NCBI GenBank assembly: GCA_021287185.1
Contig: JAJTAZ010000008.1
Coordinates: 1 to 35,913, forward strand
Length of the DNA stretch: 35,913 nucleotides
Direction of reading: 5' to 3'
DNA from: Burkholderiales bacterium
Lineage (GTDB): Bacteria > Pseudomonadota > Gammaproteobacteria > Burkholderiales > Burkholderiaceae
Shown: positions 17,668 to 27,300 of the stretch, in pieces
Layout of the letters: each line of letters opens with the position of its first letter
Position numbering within the stretch: position 1 is the first letter of the stretch
Notes under the pieces: generated by a model
What the model was told of the DNA's origin: nothing
Seen by the model: only the letters and a program-made list of their open reading frames with translations
Databases searched by the model: none
Made by a program: the position numbers and the translations under genes

Positions 17668-18117
17668 ATGCGTACTTCTGCTTCTTTCCGCTTGCTCGCA
17701 ATGGGTTTAACCCTTGCTGGCGTTTCATTATTGACCGCATGTGGCGGCGATGCGCCTGCACCAAGCGCAACCGCGCCAGCCGCACCAGCACCAGCTGCTG
17801 CACCTGCGGCTGCTCCAGCACCTGCGGCACCTGCAGCCACAACGACTGCTGCCAACGACCCGCACAAAATGATGACCGAATTGGGTTGTGCTGCATGTCA
17901 TAAAGTCGATGCCAAATTGGTCGGCCCGTCTTACCAAGATGTGGCTAAAAAATATGCCACTCAAAAAGATGCCAAGGCTTATTTGGCTAAGAAAATCATG
18001 GAAGGTGGTTCTGGCGTTTGGGGACCCGTTGCAATGACGCCGAACAAAACCAATCCAGCCGTTACCCCAGAAAAAGTGGACATCATGGTGGACTGGATTT
18101 TGGCTGGCGCGAAATAA
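17668..18117 (+). CDS. Lipoprotein cytochrome c, class I
   Basis: The 149-residue precursor has a signal sequence ending in the lipobox LTAC with Cys25 as lipid anchor, an Ala/Pro-rich flexible linker (about 29-58), and a small class I cytochrome c domain of the c551/c552 type. Heme attaches at CAACH (Cys74, Cys77, His78) and the sixth ligand is probably Met123 in PVAMTPN. LVGPSYQDVAKKY and the VDIMVDWIL C-terminal helix are typical. It is expected to be a membrane-tethered electron carrier in the periplasm. The long upstream frame (34 codons) is rejected because AAGGAG lies 7 bases before ATG 17668 and the signal peptide begins there. It is divergent from the FAD/Fe-S oxidoreductase gene; a functional link is possible but unproved. 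Confidence 0.9.
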   Translation: MRTSASFRLLAMGLTLAGVSLLTACGGDAPAPSATAPAAPAPAAAPAAAPAPAAPAATTTAANDPHKMMTELGCAACHKVDAKLVGPSYQDVAKKYATQKDAKAYLAKKIMEGGSGVWGPVAMTPNKTNPAVTPEKVDIMVDWILAGAK

Positions 18118-18138
18118 TTGCCACGCGAGTGACCATTA

Positions 18139-18172
18139 TAAAAATGCGACACAGATGTGTCGCATTTTTTTA
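18139..18172. terminator. Bidirectional rho-independent terminator
   Basis: AAAATGCGACACA (18141-18153) and TGTGTCGCATTTT (18156-18168) form a perfect stem with A- and T-tracts on the flanks. It lies between the convergent cytochrome c and thioesterase genes and overlaps the thioesterase stop region. Confidence 0.92.
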
Positions 18173-18658
18173 TGCACGGGTTTGTTGGTCAACCTGAGCA
18201 CGCATTTGCTTGCGCATCAATCCCTCTCGCTGGCGTTTGGCCTGCTCATCGTTCTCAATGCTCAACTCTGGCACGACTTGCGGTACACCCTCTGCCATCG
18301 CCACCATGGTGAAGTAACAACTGTTGGTATGGCGAACGCTGCGGTTTTGAATATCCTCTGCCACCACTTTAATACCGACCTCCATTGAGGTGCGTCCAAC
18401 GTAGTTCACCGATGCCAAAAACGTGACCATTTCACCCACCTTAATCGGTTGTTTAAACAACACTTGATCGACCGAGAGCGTCACCACGTAGCAGCCTGCA
18501 TAACGACTGGCGCACGCATAAGCCACTTGATCCAATAATTTAAGCAATTCGCCGCCATGTACATTGCCAGAAAAATTGGCCATGTCGGGTGTCATCAAAA
18601 CCGACATAATCAACTCGCGCGGATTGAACGTACTGGGTGAAGGTTGAACGTGTTCCAT
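18170..18658 (-). CDS. Acyl-CoA thioesterase (hotdog fold, YciA/BFIT-type)
   Basis: The 162-residue protein is a single hotdog domain that should hydrolyse acyl-CoA to the free acid and CoA. The key segment GNVHGGELLKLLDQVAYACA (31-50) carries the conserved His34-Gly-Gly and catalytic Asp43, and RTSMEVGIKVVAED and TNSCYFTMVAM strands follow. The C-terminal tail (about 137-162) is highly charged and probably helical. GGGC lies a few bases before ATG 18658. It follows the 74-residue gene by only 7 bases, so the two are probably co-transcribed. The acyl chain preference is unknown. Confidence 0.88.
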   Translation of the reverse strand: MEHVQPSPSTFNPRELIMSVLMTPDMANFSGNVHGGELLKLLDQVAYACASRYAGCYVVTLSVDQVLFKQPIKVGEMVTFLASVNYVGRTSMEVGIKVVAEDIQNRSVRHTNSCYFTMVAMAEGVPQVVPELSIENDEQAKRQREGLMRKQMRAQVDQQTRA

Positions 18659-18665
18659 AAAAGCC

Positions 18666-18890
18666 CTATTTTTGTTCTGGATATTGACTGACTATGCCGT
18701 CGAGCATGTCCAACAAAACGTGTTTGATTTGTGCTTGTGTGGCGCCCATCAACACCGCATCATCAACCGCATCTTGGGCCAAATCGCGCAGCTCTTGAAT
18801 GTTTTCATTGAGTACTTTGATTTTTTCAACGCAAGCGAGCACCGAGCCATCGGGTCTGCGCCAAGTGGGCAATATGAATTTGTCTGACAT
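18666..18890 (-). CDS. Small conserved hypothetical protein
   Basis: The 74-residue product begins MSDKFILPTWRRPDGS and then forms a predicted helical body (CVEKIKVLNENIQELRDLAQ). From memory, very similar small proteins occur widely in Burkholderiales, but I know no function. It has no signal peptide, membrane helix or metal motif. It lies between lapB (11 bases upstream) and the thioesterase gene (7 bases downstream) on the same strand, so it is probably part of the same transcript. Confidence 0.7.
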   Translation of the reverse strand: MSDKFILPTWRRPDGSVLACVEKIKVLNENIQELRDLAQDAVDDAVLMGATQAQIKHVLLDMLDGIVSQYPEQK

Positions 18891-18901
18891 ATCAGTGGTT
18901 A

Positions 18902-20170
18902 TCAGTAATTATTGGGGTTGTCCCGCGTGCGTTTGATGTTCTCAATTTCTTCCAAACGCTTGGGTGGATAAGTCTCCCAACGGGTACATGCAGGGCATTG
19001 CCAATAATAATGCGCTGCTTCAAAACCACATTGGGTACAACGATAACGTGAAAGTTGCTTGACTTGTTTTTGAATCAAACCACGGATTAATGCTGCTTTA
19101 GATCGCTCATCTTCGGTACCGACTTCCTCCTCTTTGATGCGCGCATTGAGCAATTGATTCAAAGCGTTGAGTGAGGGATGCCGCGTGAACAGTTGATCCA
19201 ACCGTGGCAAAGACTGCGTGCCATCACCGTATTGATTCTGTGCAATCAACCACGCATCCAAAACATCTATTGAACCTGTATCCAACGCCTGTTGGTATAG
19301 GTATTCAACACCTTCAGCACCGCGATTGAGCGCAACATAAGACTTCATCATCTCATTGACCAACAAGGGAATCGCCTCAGCCTGCGCCTGAGCCAAATCT
19401 TGCCAAACACGCAAGGCCTCGGCATGACGACCCTGTAGCGCGTACCACTGCCCTTTCAGTGACTGAGCACGAATAGAATTGGATCGTTCGGACAAAGCGG
19501 CTTGAAGCTCAGTGTCCGCCACCGCCCAGTCTTGACGGCGCATGGCTTCAAGTGCAAGTTCGCAATGAAAATGCACCAGCGACAAGCTGAGCATAGACGC
19601 TTGTGAGTTGTGCTTATCTGCAACGGACGCGCTATGATTGGGGCTCAAATCCCGTTGCAAACCGTCTTTCAAGGCTTGTACCATAGCGATGGCTTGTTGC
19701 CATTCTTGTTGTGATTGGTAGATATGTATCAGCTGTTGACGTGCTTCAACCTCATGTGGCGTACCAATCAATTGAATAAAACATTGTTCAGCGCGATCAA
19801 ACAAACCACCACTTAAAAACGCATTGCCCAATTTAAATGTCGCACTCAAGCGAGGGGCTTCCGATAAATCAGGTCGTTCAATCAAACTTTGATACACACG
19901 AATACCGCGCTCAACTTCACCTCGCTGCGTAAATAAATGCCCCAACGCGAAGTATAAATCCACTGTACCCGTATCCATTCGGGTCACGTCAATCAATGCG
20001 TCAATCGCTTTATCTGGCTCTTGGTCAAGTAAATGATTGAGTCCTTGAAAATACGATTTGGGCAGTTTTTTTGACTCCTGCGCACGCTTGCGGCTATCCC
20101 ACTGCGCGGCCAACCACCCAAGCGCGAAAAACAAAGGTAAAACCAATAGCCACTCTATTTCAAATTCCAT
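18902..20170 (-). CDS. lapB: Lipopolysaccharide assembly protein B
   Basis: LapB (formerly YciM) is an inner-membrane-anchored TPR protein that regulates LPS synthesis by controlling LpxC turnover. The 422-residue product has the N-terminal membrane helix (WLLVLPLFFALGWLAAQW), the KSYFQGLNHLLDQEPDKAID motif, several TPR-like helix pairs and a C-terminal rubredoxin-like metal centre with Cys378, Cys381, Cys392 and Cys395 (CTQC...CPAC). It follows lapA by 12 bases, as in most proteobacteria. AAGAGC precedes the ATG at moderate spacing. Confidence 0.95.
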   Translation of the reverse strand: MEFEIEWLLVLPLFFALGWLAAQWDSRKRAQESKKLPKSYFQGLNHLLDQEPDKAIDALIDVTRMDTGTVDLYFALGHLFTQRGEVERGIRVYQSLIERPDLSEAPRLSATFKLGNAFLSGGLFDRAEQCFIQLIGTPHEVEARQQLIHIYQSQQEWQQAIAMVQALKDGLQRDLSPNHSASVADKHNSQASMLSLSLVHFHCELALEAMRRQDWAVADTELQAALSERSNSIRAQSLKGQWYALQGRHAEALRVWQDLAQAQAEAIPLLVNEMMKSYVALNRGAEGVEYLYQQALDTGSIDVLDAWLIAQNQYGDGTQSLPRLDQLFTRHPSLNALNQLLNARIKEEEVGTEDERSKAALIRGLIQKQVKQLSRYRCTQCGFEAAHYYWQCPACTRWETYPPKRLEEIENIKRTRDNPNNY

Positions 20171-20182
20171 ATTGGATGCTCT

Positions 20183-20527
20183 TTACATGGTAAATGGGGG
20201 CAAATCCGTCATTGGCTCAACCGCTTGGATGGGCGTGTTGGCGGTATTGCCCAACATTTTTTCTTGTTGCGCCAACACCAATTTATTTTGCTCGTTCTCT
20301 TTGCGTAATTTACGCGCCTCCCATTTCAAGCCCAAGTGCTTGGGCAATAGAATCAGCAACCCCAAAACCACACCCAAAGCAAAAAATACCAACAATAAAA
20401 CAATCAATGGCAAGTCAAATTGCAAACCATCCATAATACTGAACGAGACAACTTGGTTGTTTTGTAACGCCAGCCATAACAAGACCAACAGCACAATGAT
20501 GCGTATGATCCAAGTAATTATTTTCAT
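20183..20527 (-). CDS. lapA: Lipopolysaccharide assembly protein A (DUF1049)
   Basis: The 114-residue protein has two membrane helices (about 4-22 and 40-61) joined by a short loop with QNNQVVSFSI, followed by a cytoplasmic coiled-coil-like segment (EARKLRKENEQNKLVLAQQEK in part), the typical LapA layout. It works with LapB in LPS assembly. ATG 20527 follows GAGGG with good spacing; a GTG five codons upstream is possible but less likely. It sits between ihfB and lapB on the same strand. Confidence 0.93.
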   Translation of the reverse strand: MKIITWIIRIIVLLVLLWLALQNNQVVSFSIMDGLQFDLPLIVLLLVFFALGVVLGLLILLPKHLGLKWEARKLRKENEQNKLVLAQQEKMLGNTANTPIQAVEPMTDLPPFTM

Positions 20528-20611
20528 ATTGCCCTCTATCACGTGGTTTTAACCCGACTATTGTAGCCATTTATGCGCATGATTGCCTGTGTTTTCACCC
20601 ATCTGATGCGC

Positions 20612-20637
20612 ACAAAAAAACCAGCATTGCGCTGGCT
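20612..20637 (-). terminator. Terminator after ihfB
   Basis: On the minus strand, CCAGC, a five-base loop and GCTGG are followed by a run of seven T residues. The stem is short, so read-through into lapA-lapB is possible. Confidence 0.65.
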
Positions 20638-20660
20638 TGTGTATTTGTGTCGGAAACCCA

Positions 20661-20945
20661 TTATTTTTGTTGATCGACACGCTCGCGCATGTCTTTACCA
20701 GCTTTAAAGTGCGGTACTTTTTTCGATGGCACAGTCACCTGATCGCCTGTCTTGGGATTTCGCCCAATGCGCTCGGGTCGCTGATTGACGGTAAAACTAC
20801 CAAACCCTCGGATTTCCACGCGCTGTCCCACTGTCAATGTATGGGAAATCGCTGTGAGTATCACGCTGGCGGCCATTTCAGCATCACGTGCAACCAATTG
20901 CGGAAAACGCGCTGCAAGATTGTTAATCAATTCGGATTTGGTCAT
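20661..20945 (-). CDS. ihfB: Integration host factor subunit beta
   Basis: IHF-beta pairs with IHF-alpha to bind and sharply bend DNA at specific sites. The 94-residue product has the HU/IHF fold: the N-terminal [14 protein letters not shown] helix, the VEIRGFGSF beta turn and the DNA-intercalating arm [15 protein letters not shown], where the Pro at the arm tip inserts into the minor groove. The C-terminal [19 protein letters not shown] is typical of IhfB. Its place after rpsA on the same strand matches the conserved rpsA-ihfB order. Confidence 0.96.
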   Translation of the reverse strand: MTKSELINNLAARFPQLVARDAEMAASVILTAISHTLTVGQRVEIRGFGSFTVNQRPERIGRNPKTGDQVTVPSKKVPHFKAGKDMRERVDQQK

Positions 20946-21014
20946 GGGGTGTTTTCAAATAAACATTCAATCACGAAGCAAACTCAACCGTCCACTTCGC
21001 GCACATCCAATCAA

Positions 21015-21047
21015 AAAGGGATTGTCACTGAGCGTGACAATCCCTAT
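21015..21047 (-). terminator. Terminator of rpsA
   Basis: AGGGATTGTCAC (21017-21028) and GTGACAATCCCT (21034-21045) form a perfect twelve-base-pair stem with a five-base loop; on the minus strand it is followed by TTTTTGA. It should end most rpsA transcription before ihfB. Confidence 0.93.
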
Positions 21048-21055
21048 GGCTTTGA

Positions 21056-22750
21056 TTATTGTTGTTCCAATTTGGCTTTCAACAAAGCGCCCAAGTTGGT
21101 TGTGCCCGATGCCGCAGCACCTGATTCTTCAGCAATGTTTTTCAACGCTGCTTGAGTCTCAGCTTGGTCTTTTGATTTAATCGACAACTGGATAGAACGG
21201 TTTTTGCGATCAACCGACACAATCACCGCTTCAACTTCGTCGCCTTCTTTGAAGTGTGTGCCTGCATCTTCAACGCGATCATTGGAGATTTCTGATGCAC
21301 GCAAATAGCCCTCTACGTCGTCAGCTAAAGTCACCACAACACCTTTTGGTTCAACCGACTTAACCACACCTTTGACCAATGAACCTTTGTCGTTGATGGT
21401 GGTGAAGTTCATAAATGGATCGCCTTCGAGTTGTTTGATGCCCAGAGAAATACGCTCTTTGTCCACATCAATCGACAGGATAACCGCTTCAACTTCTTGA
21501 CCTTTTTTGTAGTTACGCAATGCCGCTTCTGGCGCTTCGTTCCAAGACAGGTCAGACATGTGTACCAAACCATCAATGCCACCGTCCATACCCACGAACA
21601 CACCAAAGTCGGTGATTGAACGAATCGCACCTTTAACTTTGTCGCCTTTTTTGAAGTTGGCTTCGAAGTCATCCCATGGATTGGCTTTACATTGTTTCAT
21701 GCCCAAAGAAATGCGGCGTTTTGACTCATCGATTTCGAGAATCATCACTTCGACTTCGTCACCCAAAGTCACAAGTTTCTTCGGATCGACGTTTTTGTTG
21801 GTCCAGTCCATTTCAGACACGTGAACCAAACCTTCAATACCTTGTTCGATTTCTACAAACGCGCCGTAGTCAGTGATGTTGGTGACTTTACCGAACAAAC
21901 GGGTGTTTTGTGGATAGCGATTGGCCAAGCCAGACCAAGGATCATCGCCCAACTGTTTGATACCCAAAGACACGCGGTGTTTGTCTTGATCAAATTTCAA
22001 GATTTTTGCTTCAACTTCTTGACCCACCGTCAACACTTCTGATGGGTGACGCACGCGACGCCATGCCAAGTCAGTGATGTGCAACAGACCATCGATACCA
22101 CCCAAATCAACGAACGCACCGTAATCGGTGATGTTTTTAACGATACCCTTAACGATTTCGCCTTCTTTCAATGTTTCTGCCAATTTCGCACGTTCTTCGC
22201 CCATAGTCACTTCGAGAACTGCGCGGCGGCTCAATACGACATTATTGCGTTTGCGGTCAAGTTTAATGACCTTGAATTCCATGGTTTTGCCCTCAAATGG
22301 CGACATGTCTTTGATTGGGCGCAAATCCAACAAAGAACCTGGCAAGAACGCACGGATGCTGTTCGCCATAACGGTCAAACCACCTTTGACTTTACCTGTA
22401 ACAGTACCTGTTACCAACTCGCCTGATTCCAAGGCTTTTTCCAAATCCAACCAAGCAGATAAACGTTTGGCGCGATCACGTGACAACACGGTGTCGCCAA
22501 AACCATTTTCTAATGAGTCGATGGCAACTGAAACGAATTGGCCCACTTCAGCTTCGAGCACGCCTTGATCGTTCAAAAATTCTTCTACTGGGATAAATGC
22601 TTCTGATTTCAAACCTGCGTTGACCACTACAAAATTGTGGTCAATGCGCATGATTTCTGCGGTGATGACTTCACCTGAGCGCATTTCTTGACGCGCTAAT
22701 GATTCTTCGAATAAAGCTGCAAAGCTTTCGTTGTTGGCAACAGATGTCAT
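21056..22750 (-). CDS. rpsA: 30S ribosomal protein S1
   Basis: S1 binds mRNA and brings it to the 30S subunit. The 564-residue protein has six S1 (OB-fold) domains; the repeating signature is [40 protein letters not shown] and [20 protein letters not shown]. The first two domains are more divergent, as usual, and carry the ribosome-docking region. The start ATG 22750 lacks a strong ribosome binding site (AAGTGAATG upstream), which is common for rpsA, whose own product controls its translation. It lies 129 bases after cmk, a gap that probably carries its own promoter. Confidence 0.97.
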   Translation of the reverse strand: MTSVANNESFAALFEESLARQEMRSGEVITAEIMRIDHNFVVVNAGLKSEAFIPVEEFLNDQGVLEAEVGQFVSVAIDSLENGFGDTVLSRDRAKRLSAWLDLEKALESGELVTGTVTGKVKGGLTVMANSIRAFLPGSLLDLRPIKDMSPFEGKTMEFKVIKLDRKRNNVVLSRRAVLEVTMGEERAKLAETLKEGEIVKGIVKNITDYGAFVDLGGIDGLLHITDLAWRRVRHPSEVLTVGQEVEAKILKFDQDKHRVSLGIKQLGDDPWSGLANRYPQNTRLFGKVTNITDYGAFVEIEQGIEGLVHVSEMDWTNKNVDPKKLVTLGDEVEVMILEIDESKRRISLGMKQCKANPWDDFEANFKKGDKVKGAIRSITDFGVFVGMDGGIDGLVHMSDLSWNEAPEAALRNYKKGQEVEAVILSIDVDKERISLGIKQLEGDPFMNFTTINDKGSLVKGVVKSVEPKGVVVTLADDVEGYLRASEISNDRVEDAGTHFKEGDEVEAVIVSVDRKNRSIQLSIKSKDQAETQAALKNIAEESGAAASGTTNLGALLKAKLEQQ

Positions 22751-22866
22751 TGTTCATTCACTTAAAGTTACACAGAGAACTTGAGCGTTGCGCGACATGC
22801 CCAACTTTAGACCCAAGACGCTGGAGTTAATAAAACGAGTAGTGCAAAGCACGACCCGACCCTACA

Positions 22867-22881
22867 AAACGCAAAGCGTTT
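22867..22881 (-). terminator. Weak hairpin at the end of cmk
   Basis: AAACGC, loop AAA and GCGTTT overlap the cmk stop codon. On the minus strand TTTTG follows. It is short and may only reduce read-through into rpsA. Confidence 0.4.
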
Positions 22882-23581
22882 AAACCACTTGACGAAATCT
22901 CTCAATCACCGTTTGGATTGCCGCTTCCAAACTCATGTGTGAGGTATCCAATACAAACGCATCGGCAACGGGCTTGAGCGGCGCAAGCGCCCGATTTCTG
23001 TCGCGCTCGTCGCGTGCATTCAAATCCGCCACTATTTTATCAAGGTCTGCCATGTTAGCAGAAAAACCTTTTTCAATCAATTGTTTATAGCGTCTTTCAG
23101 CACGAATTTGAGCATCCGCTGTCAAAAACACCTTCACGGTGGCGTTTGGAAAAACCACACTCGCCATGTCTCGACCATCGGCGACCAAGCCCGCAGGTCG
23201 GGCAAAATCACGCTGGCGTTGCAACAGGGCTTCGCGCAATACCCCCACTGTCGCGATTTTGGAGGCCATATTACCCACTTCTTCGGCACGGATTGCTTGA
23301 CCGACCTCCTCGCCATCCAGCACGATGGACTCGCCTTCAAAGTGGACGTTTAACGTGCTTGCCCATTGCGCCAACTGTTGCTCATGCGCCACATCCAGTA
23401 CGGTATCGCTGGTCCAGCCAGCATGAATTGCCAGCCAAGCCACCAAACGGTACAAGGCACCACTGTCCAGATAATGAAAGCCCAAACGCTGTGCCACCGC
23501 TTGCGCCACCGCACCTTTACCCGAGGCGGTGGGGCCGTCAATGGCAATCACAGGAACTGCGTCGGTGTGGTTTTGATTCAT
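22880..23581 (-). CDS. cmk: Cytidylate kinase
   Basis: Cmk phosphorylates CMP and dCMP with ATP in nucleotide recycling. The 233-residue protein has the P-loop GPTASGKG (16-23), the LGFHYLDSGALYRL segment that binds the base, the LVADGRDMASVVFPNA motif and the RAERRYKQL lid region. ATG 23581 follows TTGGAAC; the frame remains open 37 codons upstream into slmA but without support, since the family starts just before the P-loop. It lies 16 bases after slmA and is followed by rpsA, the conserved cmk-rpsA order. Confidence 0.96.
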   Translation of the reverse strand: MNQNHTDAVPVIAIDGPTASGKGAVAQAVAQRLGFHYLDSGALYRLVAWLAIHAGWTSDTVLDVAHEQQLAQWASTLNVHFEGESIVLDGEEVGQAIRAEEVGNMASKIATVGVLREALLQRQRDFARPAGLVADGRDMASVVFPNATVKVFLTADAQIRAERRYKQLIEKGFSANMADLDKIVADLNARDERDRNRALAPLKPVADAFVLDTSHMSLEAAIQTVIERFRQVV

Positions 23582-23597
23582 TTGTGTTCCAATCCAC

Positions 23598-24227
23598 TTA
23601 AAAAATATTCGTCGCCGTCCATGTGGCTTCCAAATGTTCGGTTGGCACCACTTTAAAACCACTGCGCACATACGCATGCCAACGCCCGACAACCCAACTC
23701 ATCCAAAATTCACTATACACACCGACCTCAACAACAGGTTGCCAACCCGTCTCCATCGCCACATCACGAAAGCTTTGTTTGAGCGATGCCTGCACTCGAT
23801 CAATCAGTTGAGTCACGCGGGCTTGCAAGCGTGGGTTTTCATGCAATAGCGCATCGCCTATCAACACGCGCGCCATACCAGGATTTTTTTGTGCAAACGC
23901 GAGTAAAACATGCAAAGACTTTTGAATTTTTTGCATCGCGTTGGCATCGGACTGATTGATTTGTGCGAGCAAGCCCACCACACTGGTTTCAATGAACTCA
24001 ATCAATCCTTCAAACATCTGCGCTTTACTCGCAAAGTGGCGGTATAAAGCTGCCTCTGAAACCTCCAAGCGTTTGGCCAATCCTGCCGTGGTGATTTTTT
24101 CACCTTCAGGATGCTCCAACATTTGTGCCAGCATCTGCAAAATTTGCACACGCCGCTCGCCTTTTGCAGAATTTGATGCGCTGGATTGAGCGGCAGATGG
24201 TTTTGAGGTTTGTGCTGTATGTGTCAT
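23598..24227 (-). CDS. slmA: Nucleoid occlusion factor SlmA (TetR family)
   Basis: SlmA binds specific chromosomal sites and blocks FtsZ polymerisation over the nucleoid. The protein of about 209 residues has the family landmarks GERRVQILQMLAQML, the helix-turn-helix TTAGLAKRLEVSEAALYRHF, KAQMFEGLIEFIE and a C-terminal ligand/FtsZ-binding region with the VGRWHAYVRSGF motif. The start is uncertain: ATG 24227 is used, but ATG 24236 and TTG 24245 are in frame, and none has a clear ribosome binding site. A promoter at 24254-24283 would start the mRNA only a few to about 20 bases before these codons. It lies before cmk with 16 bases between. Confidence 0.88.
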   Translation of the reverse strand: MTHTAQTSKPSAAQSSASNSAKGERRVQILQMLAQMLEHPEGEKITTAGLAKRLEVSEAALYRHFASKAQMFEGLIEFIETSVVGLLAQINQSDANAMQKIQKSLHVLLAFAQKNPGMARVLIGDALLHENPRLQARVTQLIDRVQASLKQSFRDVAMETGWQPVVEVGVYSEFWMSWVVGRWHAYVRSGFKVVPTEHLEATWTATNIF

Positions 24228-24253
24228 TTGAATCATTCTACGCAAATAGCGAA

Positions 24254-24283
24254 ATTATAGTGAGGTTGGGTATTTTTAACCAA
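24254..24283 (-). promoter_or_regulatory. Promoter of slmA-cmk
   Basis: On the minus strand, TTGGTT (24278-24283) and TATAAT (24254-24259) are separated by 18 bases. The -10 is perfect and the -35 is a fair match. Transcription should start near 24247, leaving almost no leader before the candidate slmA start codons. Confidence 0.7.
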
Positions 24284-24342
24284 TGATTTCAGGCTTTTTA
24301 CAAGGTTTTTGACACCCATGGACTGGTGCATGAATTTCATAC

Positions 24343-24374
24343 AAAAAAGGCAAATCTGACGATTTGCCTTTTTG
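24343..24374 (-). terminator. Terminator of the rpoBC operon
   Basis: AAAAAGGCAAATC (24344-24356) and GATTTGCCTTTTT (24361-24373) form a perfect stem with a four-base loop; the minus strand ends in a T-tract. It lies about 20 bases after the rpoC stop and separates it from slmA. Confidence 0.93.
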
Positions 24375-24391
24375 TACGGCCTGAAAGTGAA

Positions 24392-27300
24392 TTACTCCTG
24401 CTCAGGCGTTGCGTTGTGCGCCACTTCGCTGGCTCCATCGTCCAAGGTAAAATCCATCACTTCAACTTCAGGGGCAGAGAAAATTTCTGCCTCAGCACGT
24501 TGTTGTTCATGAACTTTTTTATTGGCGCGCGCACGATGGAATGCCAAACCCGTACCTGCTGGAATCAAGCGACCCACAATCACGTTTTCTTTCAAACCAC
24601 GCAATTCATCGCGTTTGCCCATAATCGCTGCTTCGGTCAAAACACGTGTGGTTTCTTGGAACGACGCGGCTGAGATGAACGAGTCTGTTGACAACGAGGC
24701 TTTGGTAATACCCAACAATACGTTGTTGTATTTCGCAGGCTGTTTGTCTTCGGCCATCACACGCTCATTTTCAATCAACATGTCTGAGCGTTCAACCTGT
24801 TCACCAGGGATGAACTTGGTGTCGCCCGCATCGGTGATTTGAACACGACGCAACATCTGACGCACAATCACTTCGATGTGTTTGTCATTGATTTTCACAC
24901 CTTGTAAGCGATACACGTCTTGTACTTCATCAACAATGTAAGTCGCCAAGGCTTCTGGGCCAAGCAAGCGCAAAATATCTTGCGGATCGGCTGGTCCCTC
25001 AATGATAACCTCACCCTTGTTGACCACTTGACCCTCATGCACGGTCAAGTGTTTGTCTTTACCAATGAGGAATTCATGTTGCCCACCATCCAAATCAGTG
25101 ATGACCAAACGTTGTTTACCGCGGGTTTCTTTACCGAACGACACCGTACCTGTGACTTCAGCCAACATCCCCGCATCCTTCGGTGAACGCGCTTCAAACA
25201 ACTCTGCCACACGCGGCAAACCACCCGTAATATCACGGGTTTTTTGCGATTCCATCGGAATACGCGCCAAGACCTCACCACGACCGACCGCTTGACCATC
25301 ACGCACCGTAATCAAGGCGCCCACTGGGAAACCGATGGTTACAGGGTGTTCTGTACCTGGAATCACCACTTCTTCACCAGCATCGTTGAGCAATTTGACT
25401 TGTGGACGCACGACTTTGGTGGTACTAGAACCACGACGTTTCGGGTCAATCGCAACCAAGGTGGACAAGCCCGTCACTTCATCAATTTGCTTGGCAACGG
25501 TCACACCTTCTTCGACATTCTCAAACTTCACTTGACCTGCGTACTCAGTGATGATCGGACGGGTCAATGGATCCCAGTTCGCCAATAAAGTACCTGCTTT
25601 GATGGTGTCGCCATCTTTTTGCAACAAGGTCGCGCCGTATGGCAATTTATGACGTTCGCGCTCACGACCATGCTCGTCACTAATCACCAATTCGCCTGAA
25701 CGAGAAATCACGATTTGCTCACCCGCACTGTTGGTCACATAACGCATGGTGCTGGTAAATCCGACAATACCGTTGGATTTGGCTTCCACCGATGACTGCA
25801 CCGTGGCGCGCTGAGCCGCACCACCAATGTGGAAGGTACGCATGGTCAACTGTGTACCCGGTTCACCAATCGATTGCGCCGCAATCACACCGACTGCTTC
25901 ACCTTTGTTAATCAAACCGCCACGACCCAAGTCACGACCATAACACTTGCCACACAAACCATAACGCGTGTCACAGGTCAACGGTGTGCGCACTTTGACT
26001 TCGTCAATACCGAGTTTTTCGATGCGTTCAACTTGGTCTTCTTCAAGCAAAGTACCCGCTTCAAACACAGTTTCTTGCGTTTCTGGGTCAATGATGTCTG
26101 CTGCTGCCACGCGACCAAAAATGCGGTCACGTAAAGCCTCAATCACTTCACCACCTTCAACCAAAGCCTTCATATGAACGCCATTGCTCGTACCACAATC
26201 ATCCTCAACCACCACCAAGTCTTGCGTCACGTCAACCAAACGACGGGTCAAGTAACCTGAGTTCGCGGTTTTCAACGCAGTATCTGCCAACCCCTTACGT
26301 GCACCGTGGGTCGAGTTAAAGTACTGCAATACGTTCAGACCTTCGCGGAAGTTCGCGGTAATTGGTGTTTCAATAATCGAGCCATCGGGTTTGGCCATCA
26401 AACCACGCATCCCTGCCAACTGACGAATTTGAGTGGCAGAACCACGCGCGCCTGAGTCCGCCATCATGTAAATCGCATTGAAAGACTCTTCGCGTGTGTC
26501 GTTGCCATGACGGTCTTTGACAGGATCGGTGGAGAGTTGATCCATCATCGCTTTACCGACTTGATCCGATGTGCGACCCCAAATATCAATCACTTTGTTG
26601 TAGCGTTCGCCCGCTGTCACCAAACCTGAGGAGTACTGTTGTTCGATTTCTTTGACTTCTTTAGACGCCGACTCAATCAAACTTTCCTTGACTTTCGGAA
26701 TCAACATATCGTCAATTGCAATCGAAATCCCAGCACGGGTTGCCAACGCAAAACCATTGGATTTCAAACGATCCACGAACAACACGGTTTCGCGCAAACC
26801 ACATTTGCGGAACACGGTGGTAATCAATTTAGAAATTTCTTTTTTCTTCAAGGCTTTGTTCATTATTTCAAATGACAAACCTTGTGGCAAAATCTCTGAG
26901 AGGAACGCACGACCCACTGTGGTCTCGTAACGTTTCAGGCGTTTGACGAATGTTGGCTCATCTGTGCCTTCAGCCGCATCAACCTTGTCATATTCAACAA
27001 TGCGACACGTGATGCGCGTGGTTAAAGCCACTTCGCCTGCCGCATAAGCGCGCTGTACCTCATTGACATCTGCAAAGAACATGCCTTCACCTTTGGCATT
27101 GGTTTTCGCGCGGGTCGCATAGTACAGACCCAAGACAATGTCTTGTGATGGCACAACAGAGGGCTCACCCGATGCAGGGAACAAGACGTTGTTCGATGCC
27201 ATCATCAAGGTGCGCGCCTCAGTTTGTGCTTCTAAACTCAAAGGCACGTGAACCGCCATTTGGTCACCGTCAAAGTCGGCGTTGAACGCCGCACAGACCA

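Noticed and set aside
17750-17845. Ala/Pro-coding stretch in the cytochrome c gene as a second slippage tract
   Set aside because: The codons vary and the pattern is trinucleotide-based, so length changes would keep the frame; it is an ordinary flexible linker.
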